Shown here: in pieces, positions 50,433-52,989 of the stretch | Numbering within the stretch: position 1 is the first letter of the stretch | How the letters are laid out: each line of letters starts with the position of its first letter | NCBI RefSeq assembly: GCF_003865095.1 | Contig: NZ_BHYK01000029.1 | Span: 1 to 52,989 of the forward strand | Length of the DNA: 52,989 nt | Source of the DNA: Clostridium tagluense | GTDB taxonomy: Bacteria; Bacillota; Clostridia; Clostridiales; Clostridiaceae | Direction: 5' to 3' | The notes under the pieces: model-generated | What the model was told of the DNA's origin: nothing | Seen by the model: only the letters and a program-made list of their open reading frames with translations | Databases searched by the model: none | Made by a program: the position numbers and the translations under genes

Positions 50433-50705
50433 TAGGTATAATCTATGAAAGGTAAGGTATTTGGAGATATGAGAATATAATTCACTTAAAGAATTTTTTT
50501 AATAAAACGATGAGAAATTCCCCATTGAGGATTTTTTTGTTGTACATTTTATTGAAATTGTGAGTGGATATTAACTTGTTGATGTGAATATTGCCTTAAA
50601 TGTTATTCCTAAGAGTATTATTTAAAATACTTTAGGGTATTTTTATGATAATTATTAAACTAAAGCAAACTATTATCCTCTCCAAATTAAAGGAGGGGTT
50701 TTTTT
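50433..50705 (+). promoter_or_regulatory. Attenuator-like leader with upstream ORF and terminator hairpins
   Basis: Within the leader there is a terminator-like hairpin AAATTCC...GGATTT plus seven T (50515-50538). A second stem is CCTAAGAGTATT...AATACTTTAGG followed by GTATTTTT (50608-50645). A third is CCTCTCC...GGAGGGG plus seven T immediately before the start codon. A 24-codon upstream ORF starts at ATG 50646 (MIIIKLKQTIILSKLKEGFF) and overlaps the ABC-F start. ABC-F resistance genes are typically induced by ribosome stalling in such leaders. Confidence 0.6.
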
Positions 50706-52361
50706 ATGTTATTAATTGAAGCTATAAATATAAAAAAATATTATGGAGACAGACTTATACTTAATATAGAAGATTTTAAAATATACTCAGAAGAACGGAT
50801 AGGTCTGGTGGGACTTAATGGTTCGGGTAAGACTACACTTATTAATATACTTTGTGGCGAATCTGAACCTGATGAAGGCTGGGTTAGAAGATACGGAACC
50901 CATAGTGTGGCAGATCAACTTGGTTCCAAAGAATATGAAGACATAGACAAAAAAGTAGCTAATCAATTTGTTACTCAGCATGAATGGAACAATAATTTAA
51001 GTGGCGGTGAGAAAACAAGATTTAAAATGGCTAAATGCTTTGATAAAGGTAATAATATAATATTCGCGGATGAGCCAACCAGTAATTTGGATGTGGAGGG
51101 TATAGAGCTTCTTAATAATAAGTTTAAGGAATATAGGGGCGCCCTGCTAATCATATCTCACGACCGGGAGTTTCTAGATAAGTTATGCAATAAGATAGTA
51201 GAGATAGATGAGGGAAAACTCAAGGAATATAAGGGTAATTATACAGACTTTAAACTTCAAAAGGATTTAGACATAGAAAGAAGTTTATTTGAATTCAATA
51301 AGTATGGGAAAGATAAAAAAAAGCTTGAAGATGCCATGGATGAGACAAAACAAAAGGTTGGGGCTATGAGAAAGGCTCCATCAAGAATGGGGAATTCAGA
51401 AGCAAGACTTCATAGTAAAATGGGCAACCAGAAGGCAAAGGCCAATCTAGACAGAGCTGCAAGGAATATGAAAGCTAGAATGGATCATCTTGAGGTAAAA
51501 GAAAAACCTAAAAAAATTCAAAGTATAAAGCTAGATGCATTAGATAATGGTGAGCTTTATAGCAAGATAGTTATTTCAGGAAAGAATATAAGTAAGTCTT
51601 TTGGAGATAAAATTATATTTAATGATACAGGGTTTGATATTTATAATTGCTCAAGAACTGCGCTTATAGGGCCTAATGGTAGTGGAAAGAGTACTCTTAT
51701 TAAGATGATTTTAGAAGGAGACATATCAATTAAAATAGCTAAAGGTGCAAAAATAGGTTACTTCAGCCAGGACATGAATATTCTTAATGAGGAGCTTAGC
51801 ATTCTGAAAAATGTAATGGAAAATAGTGTTTATGATGAAACTTTTGCACGAATCCTATTAAGCAGACTTCTATTTAAAAAAGAAGAGGTTTATAAGAAGG
51901 TTAAAGTACTAAGTGGAGGGGAAAGAGTAAAGGCTTCTTTTGTAAAGGTATTTTTGAGCGATATTAACTTGCTTGTTTTGGATGAACCAACAAATTATCT
52001 GGATATATATTCCTTAGATGTTGTGGAAGCGGCATTAAAGGAATACGAGAGAACCCTTCTGTTTGTATCACACGACAGAAGATTTATAAGTACAGTTGCA
52101 AATAGTATATTATCCATTGAAAAACACAAATTGATCACTGTTCGTGGCAGTTATGAAGAATTTATGGAGAAAAGCAGTAATAAAACAGATGTAAGAGCAG
52201 AAGCTTTGGAGAACCAAATATTTGTTCTCGAAAATCGCTTGTCAGGGATTATCAGTAAGCTTTCTATACCGTCTAGAAAGGATGATCCTGAGAAACTGGA
52301 TAGAGAATATTTCGATGTATTAAAGCAGTTAAAGAAACTTAAGATAGAAAAGACGCAATAG
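50706..52361 (+). CDS. cplR: ABC-F ribosome-protection protein, probably CplR
   Basis: The 551-residue soluble protein has two ATP-binding cassettes and no membrane domain. First cassette: GLNGSGKT (36-43), LSGGEKT and FADEPTSNLD. Second: GPNGSGKS, LSGGERV and LDEPTNYLD. The interdomain linker (~residues 205-265, with KAPSRMGNSEARLHSKMGNQ) is the long antibiotic-resistance domain type that reaches the peptidyl-transferase centre. Length, motifs and clostridial context fit CplR, which protects against pleuromutilins, lincosamides and streptogramin A. Exact subtype is less certain than the class. Confidence 0.88.
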   Translation: MLLIEAINIKKYYGDRLILNIEDFKIYSEERIGLVGLNGSGKTTLINILCGESEPDEGWVRRYGTHSVADQLGSKEYEDIDKKVANQFVTQHEWNNNLSGGEKTRFKMAKCFDKGNNIIFADEPTSNLDVEGIELLNNKFKEYRGALLIISHDREFLDKLCNKIVEIDEGKLKEYKGNYTDFKLQKDLDIERSLFEFNKYGKDKKKLEDAMDETKQKVGAMRKAPSRMGNSEARLHSKMGNQKAKANLDRAARNMKARMDHLEVKEKPKKIQSIKLDALDNGELYSKIVISGKNISKSFGDKIIFNDTGFDIYNCSRTALIGPNGSGKSTLIKMILEGDISIKIAKGAKIGYFSQDMNILNEELSILKNVMENSVYDETFARILLSRLLFKKEEVYKKVKVLSGGERVKASFVKVFLSDINLLVLDEPTNYLDIYSLDVVEAALKEYERTLLFVSHDRRFISTVANSILSIEKHKLITVRGSYEEFMEKSSNKTDVRAEALENQIFVLENRLSGIISKLSIPSRKDDPEKLDREYFDVLKQLKKLKIEKTQ

Positions 52362-52413
52362 ATTAAGGGATATCTAATTTAACAGTAGCTATATACAACG
52401 TTATAGGAGAACC

Positions 52414-52452
52414 AAAAAATAAGGATACCAAATTGGTATTCTTATTTTTATA
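52414..52452 (+). terminator. Terminator after the ABC-F gene
   Basis: AAAAATAAGGATACC and GGTATTCTTATTTTT form a nearly perfect stem with a 5-base loop and a T-rich 3' side. Confidence 0.85.
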
Positions 52453-52808
52453 ATAATTAGCCTTGCGTATCGGAATGCGGAATGTAGAAATATTTATACT
52501 TATATGTAGGTATATGAAGATAATCCAGTTAGAAGACCCATTGGGTATATTTATGAACTTATTTATATGATACAATACTCCTTGTCGTCACATGATGACA
52601 AAGCAAGTTGGTCTTTGAAAATTAAACAGAGAAATAGGTAAAATAGCGAAATAACATTTTGCTAGACCAGTTAATTACTTTAGATAAAAAAGTAATTTTA
52701 GTCGTAAGACTAAAAAGTATGTAATGAGCTTGCGAATCAACGTAATGTTGATTAAACGACTTAACAGTTGTCGCAGATTATTCATTTCAAATAAAAAGTG
52801 TAAACTTT
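52453..52808 (+). promoter_or_regulatory. Leader region of the rRNA operon
   Basis: A TACAAT box lies at 52571-52576, with no convincing -35 box. The sequence GTCTTTGAAAATTAAACAG (52611-52629) is of the type found before clostridial rRNA genes. Several short palindromes (for example TTTTAGTCGTAAGACTAAAA near 52694-52713) may take part in pre-rRNA processing. No protein gene is supported here. Confidence 0.55.

Positions 52809-52989
<181 letters not shown>

Noticed and set aside
52363-52575. 70-codon minus-strand frame before the rRNA operon
   Set aside because: It covers the ABC-F terminator and the rRNA leader and has no initiation signal.
52453-52808. tRNA gene upstream of 16S rRNA
   Set aside because: No cloverleaf or GGTTCGAATCC-type arm was found in this stretch.

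Overview
The window is low-GC DNA from a spore-forming Firmicute, most probably Clostridium sensu stricto. The evidence is a spore photoproduct lyase, an agrBD quorum-sensing locus, a rubredoxin, AGGAGG-type ribosome binding sites throughout, and a Clostridium-like 16S rRNA 5' end at the right edge (from about 52809).

Layout. (1) 1-10.4 kb is a cluster of small stress- or envelope-type proteins: an Nramp-family transporter, a PRC-barrel protein, rubredoxin, an sll1863-like coiled-coil protein, a YggT-like protein, three complete DUF5670 proteins plus the first codons of a fourth, and a family of 21-residue hydrophobic peptides. A solo TnpB element (8.1-10.1 kb) is inserted in it. (2) 11.4-17.8 kb carries a DinG/XPD-like helicase, a peptide deformylase variant, an IS110 remnant, a QueG-like fragment, a FAD oxidoreductase and a spore photoproduct lyase lacking the usual catalytic cysteine. 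(3) 18-28.3 kb is a decayed accessory region with an IS1595 copy killed by one stop codon, many gene fragments and at least two dispersed hairpin repeat families. Live genes among them include a MerR/methyltransferase fusion, an alpha/beta hydrolase, a NERD nuclease and several very small ORFs. (4) 28.5-36.6 kb is a defence island: an ORC/Cdc6-like ATPase followed by a TIR protein, a nested-palindrome element, a Sau3AI-like restriction enzyme convergent with a C5-cytosine methyltransferase, remains of a second MutH/Sau3AI-like nuclease, and more remnants. (5) 36.8-38.7 kb holds a DUF5317 protein, an AgrC-sensor-like membrane protein, AgrB and AgrD. (6) 38.8-52.4 kb has a GGDEF/HD-GYP protein, a radical SAM protein, an Rpn nuclease, an ABC exporter, a PRD antiterminator, a HepT/MntA toxin-antitoxin pair, oleate hydratase with a convergent TetR regulator, and an ABC-F ribosome-protection protein behind a long attenuator-like leader. 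An rRNA operon begins at the right edge.

The strongest candidates for something undescribed are the ATPase-TIR pair, the dispersed two-hairpin repeat family whose stems change compensatorily between copies, and the 21-residue membrane peptide family. All functional assignments come from motif recognition by eye. No search or folding program was run.
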